Part shown: positions 7,573 to 16,578 of the stretch, one piece after another
Numbering within the stretch: the first letter of the stretch is position 1
Layout: every line of letters starts with the position of its first letter
Assembly: GCA_943372195.1 (NCBI GenBank)
Contig: CALRXS010000012.1
Span: 33,814 to 97,813 of the forward strand
From: JAEYZM01 sp943372195
Lineage (GTDB): Bacteria; Bacteroidota; Bacteroidia; Sphingobacteriales; Sphingobacteriaceae
Length of the DNA stretch: 64,000 nt
Direction: 5' to 3'
Notes under the pieces: model-generated
What the model was told of the DNA's origin: nothing
Databases searched by the model: none
The model's input: the letters and a program-made list of their open reading frames with translations, nothing else
Program-made: the position numbers and the translations under genes

Positions 7573-8451
7573 ATGATTGATTTACCAATTGTAACAGAAG
7601 AAAAAAGAGAACGCAAGCCAGAATGGTTGAGAGTAAAATTACCTGTAGGTAAAGAATATGCTCATGTTCGCAGTCTTGTCGACAAACATAAATTACATAC
7701 CATTTGCGAGAGTGGCAATTGCCCAAATATGGGTGAATGTTGGGGTGCAGGCACTGCAACATTTATGATCTTGGGTAATATTTGTACACGATCATGTTCG
7801 TTTTGTGCAGTAGCAACAGGCAGACCATTGGCTGTTGATATGGAAGAACCAGAGAGAGTAGCTACCTCTGTACAATTAATGAATGTAAAGCATTGTGTAA
7901 TTACATCTGTTGACAGAGATGATTTAAAAGATGGAGGTTCAATAATTTGGGCTGAAACGATAAATGCTATCAGAAGAAAATCACCTGAAACAACATTAGA
8001 AACTTTGTTACCTGACTTTAAAGGTCAATGGGATAATCTTGCGAGAGTTTTAGAAGTAAGACCAGAAGTTGTCTCTCATAATTTAGAAACTGTAAGAAGA
8101 TTAACAAAAGAAGTTCGAATTCAAGCAAAATACGATAGAAGTTTAGAATGCTTGAAACATATATCAGCAGCCGGATTGAGAACTAAGTCGGGTATCATGC
8201 TCGGATTGGGTGAGACAGAGGATGAGGTGTATGAGGCAATGGATGATTTACTAGCAAATGGTGTACAAATATTAACCTTAGGCCAATATTTACAACCTAC
8301 TAGAAAGCATCATGCGGTAATAGAATACATACATCCTGATTTATTTGCTAAGTTCAAAGAAGTGGGAATGGCTAAAGGGTTTAGAGTAGTAGAAAGCGGA
8401 CCGATGGTTCGATCATCATACCATGCAGAAAAACATTTATTTGAACTTTAA
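7573..8451 (+). CDS. lipA: Lipoyl synthase
   Basis: A radical SAM enzyme that inserts two sulfurs into octanoyl-protein to make lipoyl-protein for the 2-oxoacid dehydrogenases and glycine cleavage. Both iron-sulfur sites are visible: the auxiliary cluster CESGNCPNMGEC (residues about 45-56) and the radical SAM cluster CTRSCSFC (about 71-78). The conserved C-terminal RSSYHAE carries the serine that ligates the auxiliary cluster. The 292-aa length is standard. It lies 9 nt after the barrel-protein gene and 6 nt before the sigma factor gene. Confidence 0.97.
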   Translation: MIDLPIVTEEKRERKPEWLRVKLPVGKEYAHVRSLVDKHKLHTICESGNCPNMGECWGAGTATFMILGNICTRSCSFCAVATGRPLAVDMEEPERVATSVQLMNVKHCVITSVDRDDLKDGGSIIWAETINAIRRKSPETTLETLLPDFKGQWDNLARVLEVRPEVVSHNLETVRRLTKEVRIQAKYDRSLECLKHISAAGLRTKSGIMLGLGETEDEVYEAMDDLLANGVQILTLGQYLQPTRKHHAVIEYIHPDLFAKFKEVGMAKGFRVVESGPMVRSSYHAEKHLFEL

Positions 8452-8457
8452 GAATTA

Positions 8458-9009
8458 ATGACACCAAAAATCAAGCAAAAGATTTCTGAGGAGGAATTAA
8501 TTTATCTACTTAAGATAAAAGACACATCGGCATTAGAATATCTATATGATTACTACTCTAAAGCTTTGTATAATGTCATTTACCAAATTGTACAAAGCGA
8601 AGAGGTAGCAGAAGATGTTTTACAAGAAACTTTTATTAAGATTTGGAATTCTTTTGAAATGTTCGATACTACTAAAGGACGTTTATATACATGGTTTAGC
8701 AATATCGCTAGAAACTTATCAATAGATAAAGTAAGGTCTAAAGAATTTCGCAATCAATCACAAAACCAAGACATAGAAAATCACGTAAATGTGATAGATG
8801 TTCGTATAAATCATGCATTTAATACGGAGACTTTGGGCTTAAAAGAATTGGTAAATAAATTACGACCCGAATACAAACAATTGATAGAGTTGATTTATTT
8901 CAATGGCTTTACACATGCCGAAGTTGCAGAGCATTTAGATATGCCACTCGGTACTGTAAAGACAAGAATTAGAGCAGCTATTTTAGAACTTAGAAAATAT
9001 TTTAATTAA
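8458..9009 (+). CDS. ECF-type RNA polymerase sigma factor
   Basis: A 183-aa sigma-70 family protein with regions 2 and 4 only. Region 2 is seen as LYDYYSKALYNVIYQIV, EEVAEDVLQETFIKIWNSF and TWFSNIARNLSIDKVRS. Region 4 has YKQLIELIYFNGFTHAEVAEHL and PLGTVKTRIRAAILELRKYF (helix-turn-helix). The next gene, 1 nt away, encodes a membrane protein with an RskA-type domain, so this is probably a SigK/RskA-like regulator held inactive at the membrane. The target regulon cannot be deduced. Confidence 0.93.
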   Translation: MTPKIKQKISEEELIYLLKIKDTSALEYLYDYYSKALYNVIYQIVQSEEVAEDVLQETFIKIWNSFEMFDTTKGRLYTWFSNIARNLSIDKVRSKEFRNQSQNQDIENHVNVIDVRINHAFNTETLGLKELVNKLRPEYKQLIELIYFNGFTHAEVAEHLDMPLGTVKTRIRAAILELRKYFN

Positions 9010-9010
9010 G

Positions 9011-9877
9011 GTGGACGTACAAGCATACATAGAATCAGGCGTATTGGAACTTTATGTTTCTGGTGCTCTCACAGAACAAGAGATGCGCGAAGTAGAACGT
9101 ATGGCTCATCAATACCCAGTGATAAAACAAGAACTCGATGAGATCGAGAACAGTTTTTTCGAAATGGCCAATAATCTTCATACTGGACCAAGAGCTTCTC
9201 TTAAAGATGAACTCTTGAAGAATGTAAAAATGAGTGTGACGGGTAGTACTCAAAAAAATATTGTTTCTGAAAAAGTAGCTGTAAATTCTGAATCGGTTGA
9301 ACAAAAAGAAGAGACTGCAAAAGTCATTAACCTTCCGAAGAAAAAATCATACACTTATAAATTCGCATTAGCTGCTTCTATAGCATTATTAATTGCAAGT
9401 ACTTCAACTTTGTTAGTAGTATACAATTCACTTACTAACACAGAAGAAAAGCTAGTTGATTTACAAACTAAATACAACGAATCTACAACTCGACTTGCTA
9501 GTTTAAAAACTAGTTATGATGAAAGTCAAAATATGATTGGCAGTTTACGTGCTGCTGATGTTCAAAAATTAAAGCTAGACGGAATGGCAATTTCACCTGA
9601 GTCAGAGGCGATGGTGCATTGGGACAAGGCTACAAAAAAAGTGATACTTGACCCTATGAATTTACCACGTACTGATGAAACACATGATTATCAATTATGG
9701 GCAATTGTTGATGGTAAACCCGTTGACCTTGGTACGTTTAGTCCGGGCGACAACGAACTCAACATTTACCTTATGAAGTCTATCGAAGCACCACAAGCAT
9801 TTGCAATCACACTAGAACCGAAAGGTGGCAGTGAGAACCCGACGATGGAGCAGATGTATGTGATGGGCAAGATTTAG
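9011..9877 (+). CDS. Anti-sigma factor, RskA-like
   Basis: A 288-aa protein starting at GTG, one base after the sigma-factor stop. Residues about 1-60 are an anti-sigma N-terminal region (VQAYIESGVLELYVSGALTEQEMREVERM). One membrane helix lies near residues 118-140, then a short coiled coil (LVDLQTKYNESTTRLASL). Residues about 190-288 form an RskA-type C-terminal domain (WDKATKKVILD, YQLWAIVDGKPVDLG, FAITLEPKGGSENPT). The cytoplasmic part should bind the adjacent sigma factor and the outer domain sense the signal. Repeat elements begin 3 nt after its stop. Confidence 0.9.
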   Translation: MDVQAYIESGVLELYVSGALTEQEMREVERMAHQYPVIKQELDEIENSFFEMANNLHTGPRASLKDELLKNVKMSVTGSTQKNIVSEKVAVNSESVEQKEETAKVINLPKKKSYTYKFALAASIALLIASTSTLLVVYNSLTNTEEKLVDLQTKYNESTTRLASLKTSYDESQNMIGSLRAADVQKLKLDGMAISPESEAMVHWDKATKKVILDPMNLPRTDETHDYQLWAIVDGKPVDLGTFSPGDNELNIYLMKSIEAPQAFAITLEPKGGSENPTMEQMYVMGKI

Positions 9878-9880
9878 TAC

Positions 9881-10053
9881 GTATTCAGTATTCAGTATTC
9901 CGAATCACTTAGCTTTGAAATTTGTCAAGATGATTGTTAGGTGTAACCGTAGGGGGTGATTCCATCACCCCATCAAGAATATTAGCAAATCAATTAACAA
10001 TCATCGTGTCGTAAAACAAAAATTAGGTATCGGAATACGGAATACTGAATACG
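9881..10053. repeat. Nested inverted-repeat element with heptanucleotide arms
   Basis: This fills the space between the convergent anti-sigma and uvrA genes. The outer arms are heptamer strings, GTATTCA/GTATTCC type at 9881-9907 and GGAATAC/TGAATAC type at 10031-10053, complementary at about 21 of 22 positions. A second perfect 11-bp inverted repeat (GATGATTGTTA, 9929-9939 with 9995-10005) lies inside. An inner 8-bp hairpin, GGGGTGAT with ATCACCCC (9953-9971), closes it. The whole could extrude as one long cruciform or act as a hairpin in RNA from either side. Confidence 0.85.
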
Positions 10054-10055
10054 AC

Positions 10056-12896
10056 TTACATTTCTTTGGCCAAAAATTTCCCTGTATAACTCTTCTTATC
10101 TTTACAAAGCTCTTCTGGCGTACCTTCGAAAATTATTTGTCCGCCGCCTGCACCTCCCTCAGGTCCCATATCTATTACATGATCGGCGACTTTAATTACA
10201 TCTAGGTTATGTTCAATCACTAAGACAGTGTTACCTCTATTTACTAATTCATTTAAAACTTTTAATAGAATTCTGATGTCTTCGAAATGCAAGCCAGTAG
10301 TCGGTTCATCTAAAATGTAAATAGTCTTACCTGTATCTTTTTTAGAAAGTTCTGTTGCTAATTTCACTCTTTGTGCTTCACCACCAGATAGGGTTACAGA
10401 TGATTGTCCGAGCGTTATATAACCTAAGCCTACATCTTGTATCGTTTTTATTTTTCTTAGGATGTGTGGCATATTTTCAAAGAAGGGTACTGCTTCTTCT
10501 ATACTCATATTTAAAACATCAGCAATTGATTTGCCTTTGTAACGCACTTCAAGTGTTTCTCTATTATATCTTTTACCATTACATGTTTCGCATAATACTT
10601 GAACGTCTGGCAAGAAATTCATTTCAATAACTTTCATACCTGCACCTTCGCAAGTTTCACATCTACCCCCTTTTACATTGAATGAAAATCTACCTGGCTT
10701 ATATCCTCTGATTTTTGCTTCAGGTAATTGAACAAATAAGTTTCTGATATCTGAAAATACTCCTGTGTATGTAGCAGGATTTGAACGTGGAGTTCTACCA
10801 ATTGGAGTTTGATCAATTTCAATGACTTTATCTACATTCTTTAATCCTTCGATCGATTTATATGCTAATGGTTTGCGCTTTGAATTATATATGTATTGAT
10901 TTAAAATCGGATAAAGAGTTTCATTAATTAAAGTTGATTTGCCAGAACCAGAAACACCAGTTACACATATGAATTTACCTAATGGTAATTTCAAATCTAC
11001 ATTTTTCAAATTGTTGCCAGTTGCAGATTTTAGTTCTATAACATCACCGCTTCCTGCTCTTCTTGTTGATGGTATTTCTATTGATCTTTCACCATTAATA
11101 TATTGTGCAGTTGTAGTGTGAGATTTTAATATTTCTGCAGGTGTACCTTGTGCTACGATGTATCCGCCGTGAACACCAGCAGCCGGACCAACATCAATTA
11201 CATGATCGGCTTCAATGATCATGTCTTTATCATGCTCAACAACTAAAATAGAATTGCCAATATCTCTTAAGTTTTTAAGAGCATTAATTAATTTTTCATT
11301 ATCTCGTTGATGTAAACCAATAGAGGGCTCATCTAAAATATAAAGTACATTAACTAATTGTGAACCTATTTGTGTTGCTAATCGAATTCTTTGTGCTTCA
11401 CCGCCTGAAAGAGATTTTGAAACTCTATCTAAATTTAAATACTCTAACCCTACATCTAATAAAAATCCTATTCTTGAACGTATCTCTTTTAAGATTTCGG
11501 TTGCAATAGTATTTTGTCGTTCTGAAATTCTTTTTTCAATACCATCGAACCAGTTGTATAAACTTTTCAAATCCATCGATGCTAAATCATAAATATGTTT
11601 ACCATCTAGTTTGAAATACAATGATTCTTTTTTCAATCTGGCGCCTTCACAAACCGGACAAGTAACTTTTTGAACGAATTCTTCTATATCATGATTTTCA
11701 TCGTCTGATTTTTTTTCGTTTTGTTGATCTAAATATTTTACAATACCATTAAACGTTACATTGTAGGTTGATTGTTGTCCGCCGTATTGCATTTGAACTG
11801 GCAGGGGGTCGTCAGAGCCATAAAGTATAGCTTTTATTGCCTCTTTAGACATTTTCTCAATTGGTGTTTGCATAGTAAAGCCATATACTTTACCTAATGC
11901 TTTTAATAATTGGAATGTCCAAGTTTCTCTATATTCACCCAAGGCAGCTATACCACCTTGAGTAATATTTTTTTTCTTATCAGGTAATATTAACTTTTCA
12001 TCTACTTCAAATACATACCCTAATCCGTCGCAATTTTCACAAGCACCATAAGGTGAATTAAATGAGAATGAATTAGGTTGTGGTTCGTCGTAAGATATGC
12101 CTGTATCAGAACACATCAAAAATTTACTGAAGTGTTGATCTTTGTTAGTTTCGTAATCAAGAATTTTTATAATGCCTTTCGATTGTTTCATAGCTGTTCT
12201 TACAGCATTGATAACTCTCATTTTATCATTAGCATTTACTACTATTCTATCTACAACAATCTCTATATCGTGAATTTTATATCGATCTAATTGCATCTTA
12301 GGTTCTAAGTCTACAATCTCATTATCAACTCTAACTTTTAAATAACCTTGTTTGCGAATTTGTTCAAATAATTCTCGGTAATGACCTTTTCGACCTTTAA
12401 CTACTGGAGCTAAAATGGTAACAGTTTTTTGATCGTAAGTTGAGAATATATTTTCTATGATTTGGTCTTCACTCATCTTTACCATGAGCTTACCAGTATT
12501 GTAAGAATATGCATCGGCAACCCTTGCATAAAGCAAACGTAAGAAATCGTAAATTTCTGTAATTGTGCCTACTGTTGAACGCGGATTTTTACTGGTAGTT
12601 TTTTGCTCTATAGCAATAACTGGTGAAAGTCCATCAATCTTATCTACATCTGGCCTTTCTAATCCGCCTAAAAACTGTCGCGAATAAGCGTTGAAAGTCT
12701 CCATATATCTACGTTGACCTTCCGCATAAATAGTATCAAAAGCTAAAGATGATTTACCACTACCGCTAAGTCCGGTAATGACCACTAACTTATTTCTCGG
12801 AAACTTTACATCGATATTTTTAAGATTGTGCACTCTTGCACCGTAGACCTCTATGTTTTGTATACCCGTTGATTCTTGCGACTTTTTCTTTGCCAT
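10056..12896 (-). CDS. uvrA: Excinuclease ABC subunit A
   Basis: The DNA-damage-recognition ATPase of nucleotide excision repair. The 946-aa length is standard. It has two ABC ATPase modules: Walker A GLSGSGKSS near residue 42 and GVSGSGKST near 650, each with a SLSGGEAQR/TLSGGEAQR signature and a DEP-type Walker B (LYILDEPSIGLHQR, IYILDEPTTGLHFED). Zinc-binding cysteine pairs are visible as CENCDGLGY, CPVCEGARL and CETCEGAG...CETCNGKRY. It is transcribed away from the lytic transglycosylase, with a hairpin in the gap, and ends against the nested repeat element. Confidence 0.98.
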   Translation of the reverse strand: MAKKKSQESTGIQNIEVYGARVHNLKNIDVKFPRNKLVVITGLSGSGKSSLAFDTIYAEGQRRYMETFNAYSRQFLGGLERPDVDKIDGLSPVIAIEQKTTSKNPRSTVGTITEIYDFLRLLYARVADAYSYNTGKLMVKMSEDQIIENIFSTYDQKTVTILAPVVKGRKGHYRELFEQIRKQGYLKVRVDNEIVDLEPKMQLDRYKIHDIEIVVDRIVVNANDKMRVINAVRTAMKQSKGIIKILDYETNKDQHFSKFLMCSDTGISYDEPQPNSFSFNSPYGACENCDGLGYVFEVDEKLILPDKKKNITQGGIAALGEYRETWTFQLLKALGKVYGFTMQTPIEKMSKEAIKAILYGSDDPLPVQMQYGGQQSTYNVTFNGIVKYLDQQNEKKSDDENHDIEEFVQKVTCPVCEGARLKKESLYFKLDGKHIYDLASMDLKSLYNWFDGIEKRISERQNTIATEILKEIRSRIGFLLDVGLEYLNLDRVSKSLSGGEAQRIRLATQIGSQLVNVLYILDEPSIGLHQRDNEKLINALKNLRDIGNSILVVEHDKDMIIEADHVIDVGPAAGVHGGYIVAQGTPAEILKSHTTTAQYINGERSIEIPSTRRAGSGDVIELKSATGNNLKNVDLKLPLGKFICVTGVSGSGKSTLINETLYPILNQYIYNSKRKPLAYKSIEGLKNVDKVIEIDQTPIGRTPRSNPATYTGVFSDIRNLFVQLPEAKIRGYKPGRFSFNVKGGRCETCEGAGMKVIEMNFLPDVQVLCETCNGKRYNRETLEVRYKGKSIADVLNMSIEEAVPFFENMPHILRKIKTIQDVGLGYITLGQSSVTLSGGEAQRVKLATELSKKDTGKTIYILDEPTTGLHFEDIRILLKVLNELVNRGNTVLVIEHNLDVIKVADHVIDMGPEGGAGGGQIIFEGTPEELCKDKKSYTGKFLAKEM

Positions 12897-12935
12897 AATT
12901 ATACCTGCAAGATACTAATTATTCAGAGCAAGTTT

Positions 12936-12967
12936 CGAATAGCTTTTATATAAAAAAAAGCTATTCG
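12936..12967 (-). terminator. Hairpin between the lytic transglycosylase and uvrA
   Basis: A perfect 12-bp stem (CGAATAGCTTTT with AAAAGCTATTCG) lies directly after the transglycosylase stop on the minus strand. The T-rich run is inside the loop side of the stem rather than after it, so it may be a weak terminator or processing hairpin. Confidence 0.6.
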
Positions 12968-12973
12968 ATATAA

Positions 12974-13930
12974 CTATTTTACAAATGGATCTCTGTTTAA
13001 GTACCCTTCTTTAGGTAACTGAATATAATATGATTTGTTTTCTTTGTTTTCAAGAAAAGCTTCTCTTAACCAAGGGTTAAAAGTTTTTAAAGTTTTGTAA
13101 TTCACAGCTAAATGAGCAGAGAATTTAGCGAAGTCTTGAATGCTAGTATCAACCTTTATTGTATAAGTCGGTATCAATGAATACAAATCTTTCTTACGAA
13201 TGCTATATCCATATTCCTCTGGATGTTGCATGATTTCTTTCATCGCCACGATTCTAAAAACATAACGAGCTGTTTCTTGATTAAGAATTAAATCGTAATA
13301 GTTTTTAGCATCTTGTCTAGATAGTTGAGTTTTGATGGCTGTCGGACCCATATTATAAGCTGCAGCTACGAGTGTCCAGCTACCTAATTCTTTATACAAC
13401 TTATTAAAGTAATCACATGCGGCTTGTGTAGATTTTTCAACATGATATCTTTCATCTACTTGATTGTTTACCTCAAGTCCTAATTCTTTAGCAGTACCCT
13501 CCATAAATTGCCAGAAACCAACGGCACCAGCAGGAGATGTTAAATTCAAAAATCCGGTTTCAATTACAGGTATATATTTGAAATCATTCGGAATACCATT
13601 ACGTTTTAAGATAGGTTCAATAATTGGGAACCATCTGTTTGCACGCTTATGAATTAAGATTGTTTGAGTTTGCCAATAAGTATTTACTGTAAGCTCCCTA
13701 TCCATTCTCTCGAAAACTTCGAAATCATTCATCGGTAACTTTTCTTCGGCAAAATGAAGATCAGTTGGAATTTCTAATGCGAATACTTGGTATTTAGATT
13801 TGAACAATTGCTTGTGCTCATCGTCACCAACTACTCTTGTACTAAATGTGAATAGTTGAAGTACCATTGTTAGAATCATTATTAATCCTAAACTTATGAT
13901 CGTCTTACTATGTTTAATGATTGTCTGCAT
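12974..13930 (-). CDS. Lytic transglycosylase (SLT domain)
   Basis: A 318-aa exported murein-cleaving enzyme. It has an N-terminal membrane or signal segment (residues about 12-30). The SLT domain follows, with the catalytic glutamate in the PVIETGFLN motif (near residue 123), then SPAGAVGFWQFMEGTAKELGL and the AAAYNMGP motif. The C-terminal about 70 residues (LIPTYTIKVDTSIQDFAKF...KTFNPWL) resemble a LysM-like wall-binding region but are too diverged to be sure. It is an MltD/Slt relative that cuts glycan strands to 1,6-anhydroMurNAc. A TATTTTTG -7 element lies on the minus strand at 13977-13984. Confidence 0.9.
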   Translation of the reverse strand: MQTIIKHSKTIISLGLIMILTMVLQLFTFSTRVVGDDEHKQLFKSKYQVFALEIPTDLHFAEEKLPMNDFEVFERMDRELTVNTYWQTQTILIHKRANRWFPIIEPILKRNGIPNDFKYIPVIETGFLNLTSPAGAVGFWQFMEGTAKELGLEVNNQVDERYHVEKSTQAACDYFNKLYKELGSWTLVAAAYNMGPTAIKTQLSRQDAKNYYDLILNQETARYVFRIVAMKEIMQHPEEYGYSIRKKDLYSLIPTYTIKVDTSIQDFAKFSAHLAVNYKTLKTFNPWLREAFLENKENKSYYIQLPKEGYLNRDPFVK

Positions 13931-14158
13931 AATTTTTCTCCTTTCTCAGTTAATTATCTTGATGCTTAAATCGCCGCAAAAATACTGATAATTAGACTCT
14001 TTTCATATAGATGCTCAAATAATTAGCATTTGACTGTGGATAATTTTCTACACTTTTGGTTCAAAAAATTGCCTTATGAGCTTTAAAGCAAGATTAATTG
14101 TAGAAGAAAAAAAATGTATTTTTTTATTAATATTTCAACATTTCAGCCGATTTAGCCG

Positions 14159-14166
14159 TATTTTTG
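14159..14166 (+). promoter_or_regulatory. -7 element abutting the start of the RluB-like gene
   Basis: TATTTTTG matches TAnnTTTG and ends only 4 nt before the ATG at 14171, so transcription would start on or next to the start codon. No TTG is found at a normal -33 distance, so the promoter call is moderate. The preceding 13931-14158 is AT-rich divergent intergenic sequence with nothing else clear. Confidence 0.5.
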
Positions 14167-14170
14167 CAAA

Positions 14171-15880
14171 ATGAAATACCAGAAAAAAGATCGTCGTGAC
14201 GACGAACGCAGACCTAGAAAAGCAACATCTGAGAGGTCTAATTCAGAGAGAACTAGCAGTTCAAGAAGTAGAAGTTCTAACGATAATTCAGAACGTCCTA
14301 TTCGTTCTTCATCACCAAGAGACAAGTTTGGAAAAGATGAAAGAGCACCAAGAGCAAGAAGAGACGACTCTTCGAGCAGACCGTACAGAGATAATCCAGA
14401 AAGATCATCAAGCAGAAGAAGTTCTGATTTTAACGATAGACCGAAATCTAGAAGTAATTCAGAATTTGGTGATAGACCGAAAAGAACAAACTCTGACTTT
14501 AACGACAGACCGAAAAGAACATCATATAAAGATAATTCAGATAGACCATCAAGAGGAAGTTCAAGCTTTAACGATAAGCCAAGAGAAAGAAGAAGTAGTT
14601 CTGATTTTAATGACAGACCAAAATCAAGAACTAATTCAGATTTTAACGATAGACCGAAAAGAGGATCTTATAAAGAAAATTTAGAAAGAACTAATAGAAA
14701 AAGTTCTGAATTCAACGATAAACCTAGAGAAAGAAGAAGTAATACTGATCTCAACGATAGACCAAAAAGATCTAGTTCAGACTTTAACGACAAACCGAGA
14801 GAAAGAAGAAGTAGTTCTGATTTCAACGACAGACCAAAAAGATCTAGTTCAGACTTTAACGATAAACCTAGAGAGAGAAGAAGCAGTTCTGATTTCAATG
14901 AAAGACCGAAAAGATCTAGTTCAGACTTTAACGATAAACCAAGAGAAAGAAGTAGTAGTACAGATTTCAACGACAGACCTAAGAGGACATCTGAATACAG
15001 CGATAAACCTGTAGAGCGAAAATCAAAATCTGATTCAACTGACAGAGCAAAAAGATTCAACTCTGAGAAAACTAAAAGATCAAGTAGAACTACAGATACT
15101 GATTCTTCTGAAAAAAAAAATTCAAAAAATCTAAACACAAGTTTTAGTAAAAACTCTGAAGACGATTTAATTCGATTGAATAGATACATCTCTAATTCAG
15201 GTGTATGTTCTAGAAGAAAGGCTGATGAGTTAATTTTGAATGGTGAAGTAACTGTTAATGGTGAAACAGTAAAAGAATTAGGATATAAAGTAAAGGTTTC
15301 AGATAAGATAAAATTTCAAGGCAAACTATTAAAGCCCGGAAATTTAGAGTACATATTATTAAATAAGCCTAAAGATTTTATCACCACTACTGATGACCCA
15401 TTAGAGAGAAAAACAGTAATGGATTTAGTGAGAAATGCCTCGACTGAAAGAGTTTATCCGGTAGGCAGATTAGATAGAAATACAACCGGATTGTTATTGT
15501 TTACTAATGACGGTGACTTAGCTGATCGATTGGCACATCCGAGAAATCAGGTAAGAAAAATCTACGAAGTTGAACTCGATAAATCTTTAAGCACAAGTGA
15601 TTTCGAAAAAATCAAAGAAGGATTAGAACTCGAAGACGGATTAGCAAAAGTAGATGCGATAAGTTATCTAGATGGTAAAGCTAAAAAGCATGTAGGAGTA
15701 GAGATTCATATAGGTAGAAATAGAATTGTAAGAAGAATTTTTGAATCGATAGGATACGAGGTTATTAAATTAGATCGAGTGGTTTATGCTGGACTTACGA
15801 AAAAAGATTTACCAAGAGGAAGGTTCCGTCATTTAACAAAGGAAGAAATTATTTATATTAAACATTTAAATAAGTATTAA
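14171..15880 (+). CDS. RsuA/RluB-type pseudouridine synthase with long repetitive N-terminal tail
   Basis: Residues about 1-325 are a highly charged, disordered Arg/Ser/Asp tail built from tandem units such as SSSDFNDRPKR and SSDFNDKPRERR. Residues about 331-390 form an S4 RNA-binding domain (IRLNRYISNSGVCSRRKADELI). Residues about 395-565 are the catalytic domain, with the RsuA/RluB motif GRLDRNTTGLLLFTNDGD carrying the catalytic Asp near residue 434. The enzyme isomerises a uridine in rRNA, most likely 23S as for RluB. Bacteroidota homologues often have a charged N-terminal extension; a repeat tract this long is notable. Its ATG is the only in-frame start before the S4 domain. mtgA follows 3 nt after the stop. 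Confidence 0.92.
   Translation: MKYQKKDRRDDERRPRKATSERSNSERTSSSRSRSSNDNSERPIRSSSPRDKFGKDERAPRARRDDSSSRPYRDNPERSSSRRSSDFNDRPKSRSNSEFGDRPKRTNSDFNDRPKRTSYKDNSDRPSRGSSSFNDKPRERRSSSDFNDRPKSRTNSDFNDRPKRGSYKENLERTNRKSSEFNDKPRERRSNTDLNDRPKRSSSDFNDKPRERRSSSDFNDRPKRSSSDFNDKPRERRSSSDFNERPKRSSSDFNDKPRERSSSTDFNDRPKRTSEYSDKPVERKSKSDSTDRAKRFNSEKTKRSSRTTDTDSSEKKNSKNLNTSFSKNSEDDLIRLNRYISNSGVCSRRKADELILNGEVTVNGETVKELGYKVKVSDKIKFQGKLLKPGNLEYILLNKPKDFITTTDDPLERKTVMDLVRNASTERVYPVGRLDRNTTGLLLFTNDGDLADRLAHPRNQVRKIYEVELDKSLSTSDFEKIKEGLELEDGLAKVDAISYLDGKAKKHVGVEIHIGRNRIVRRIFESIGYEVIKLDRVVYAGLTKKDLPRGRFRHLTKEEIIYIKHLNKY
14410..15000 (+). repeat. Intragenic tandem repeats encoding the (S)SDFND(R/K)P(K/R)ER tail
   Basis: At DNA level the segment repeats units like TCTGATTTTAACGATAGACC and TCAGACTTTAACGATAAACC with synonymous drift. 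At least ten copies of the SDFND-type core occur, often alternating as a two-part unit of about 60 nt. Such tracts can vary in copy number by recombination or slippage. Confidence 0.85.
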
Positions 15881-15883
15881 TCG

Positions 15884-16567
15884 ATGAAGAAATTTTGGAG
15901 CTTTATAAAAAAAGTAATTTTATATTTCTTCATTATTAGTATTGGCATCACTATCATATATCGTTTTGTTCCACCACTAGTAACATTTTTAATGCTTCAG
16001 CGTGTAGTGGAACAAAAGATTGATGGAGAAGAAATAAAACTCAAAAAAGATTGGGTGCCAATTGAAGATATTTCTACGTTTATGCAACGTGCTGTAATTG
16101 CATCAGAAGATCAACATTTCATCAAACATTGGGGCTTCGATTTAGAGGCGATAGAAAAAGCTTACAACTCGAACAAGAAAAGTAAGAGAATAAAAGGCGG
16201 CTCTACCATTACTCAACAAACTGCTAAAAATATTTTTTTATGGCCATCAAGGTCATATGTTCGTAAAGCACTTGAAGCATATTTCACTATTCTAATAGAA
16301 CTATTCTGGAGTAAAGAAAGAATATTAGAAGTGTACCTAAACTCAATAGAGATGGGTGATGGTGTTTACGGAATTGAAGCTGCATCACAACATTATTTTA
16401 AAAAGCCTGCAAAAGATTTAAGCAAAAGAGAATCTGCTGCAATAGCTGCAATATTACCCAACCCACGTAAATGGTCTGCATCTAAACCGAATGCTTACAT
16501 TCAAAAAAGACAGTTTAGAATTCTCAAAAAAATGAAATACATACCGAAACCAACATGGATTGAGTAA
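15884..16567 (+). CDS. mtgA: Monofunctional biosynthetic peptidoglycan transglycosylase
   Basis: A glycosyltransferase-51 family enzyme that polymerises lipid II into glycan strands at the inner membrane. It has a single N-terminal membrane anchor (residues about 10-32). The GT51 motifs follow: AVIASEDQHFIKHWGFD with the catalytic glutamate near residue 75, then GGSTITQQTAKNIFLWPSRS, the KERILEVYLNSIEMGDGVYG block and KRESAAIAAILPNPRKW. No transpeptidase domain follows, and the 227-aa length matches MtgA. It lies 3 nt after the pseudouridine synthase gene and ends convergently with the next gene. Confidence 0.95.
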   Translation: MKKFWSFIKKVILYFFIISIGITIIYRFVPPLVTFLMLQRVVEQKIDGEEIKLKKDWVPIEDISTFMQRAVIASEDQHFIKHWGFDLEAIEKAYNSNKKSKRIKGGSTITQQTAKNIFLWPSRSYVRKALEAYFTILIELFWSKERILEVYLNSIEMGDGVYGIEAASQHYFKKPAKDLSKRESAAIAAILPNPRKWSASKPNAYIQKRQFRILKKMKYIPKPTWIE

Positions 16568-16578
16568 TATATTACTCA
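16561..16578. repeat. 18-bp palindrome spanning two convergent stop codons
   Basis: TGAGTAATATATTACTCA is a perfect palindrome that contains the stop of mtgA on the plus strand and the stop of the convergent gene on the minus strand. Both proteins therefore end through a GAG-TAA glutamate-stop pair. It has no T tail, so termination activity is uncertain. Confidence 0.7.

Noticed and set aside
9881..10053. CRISPR array or attachment site at the clustered short repeats
   Set aside because: The units are 7-8 nt, degenerate, without unique spacers of constant length. There are no cas, integrase or recombinase genes in the window.
14196..15189. Two long overlapping ORFs (plus strand 14196-14684, minus strand 14668-15189) in the repeat region
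   Set aside because: Both are shadows of the repetitive tail of the pseudouridine synthase: the DNA repeat has no stops in several frames. The real frame continues into the S4 and catalytic domains.
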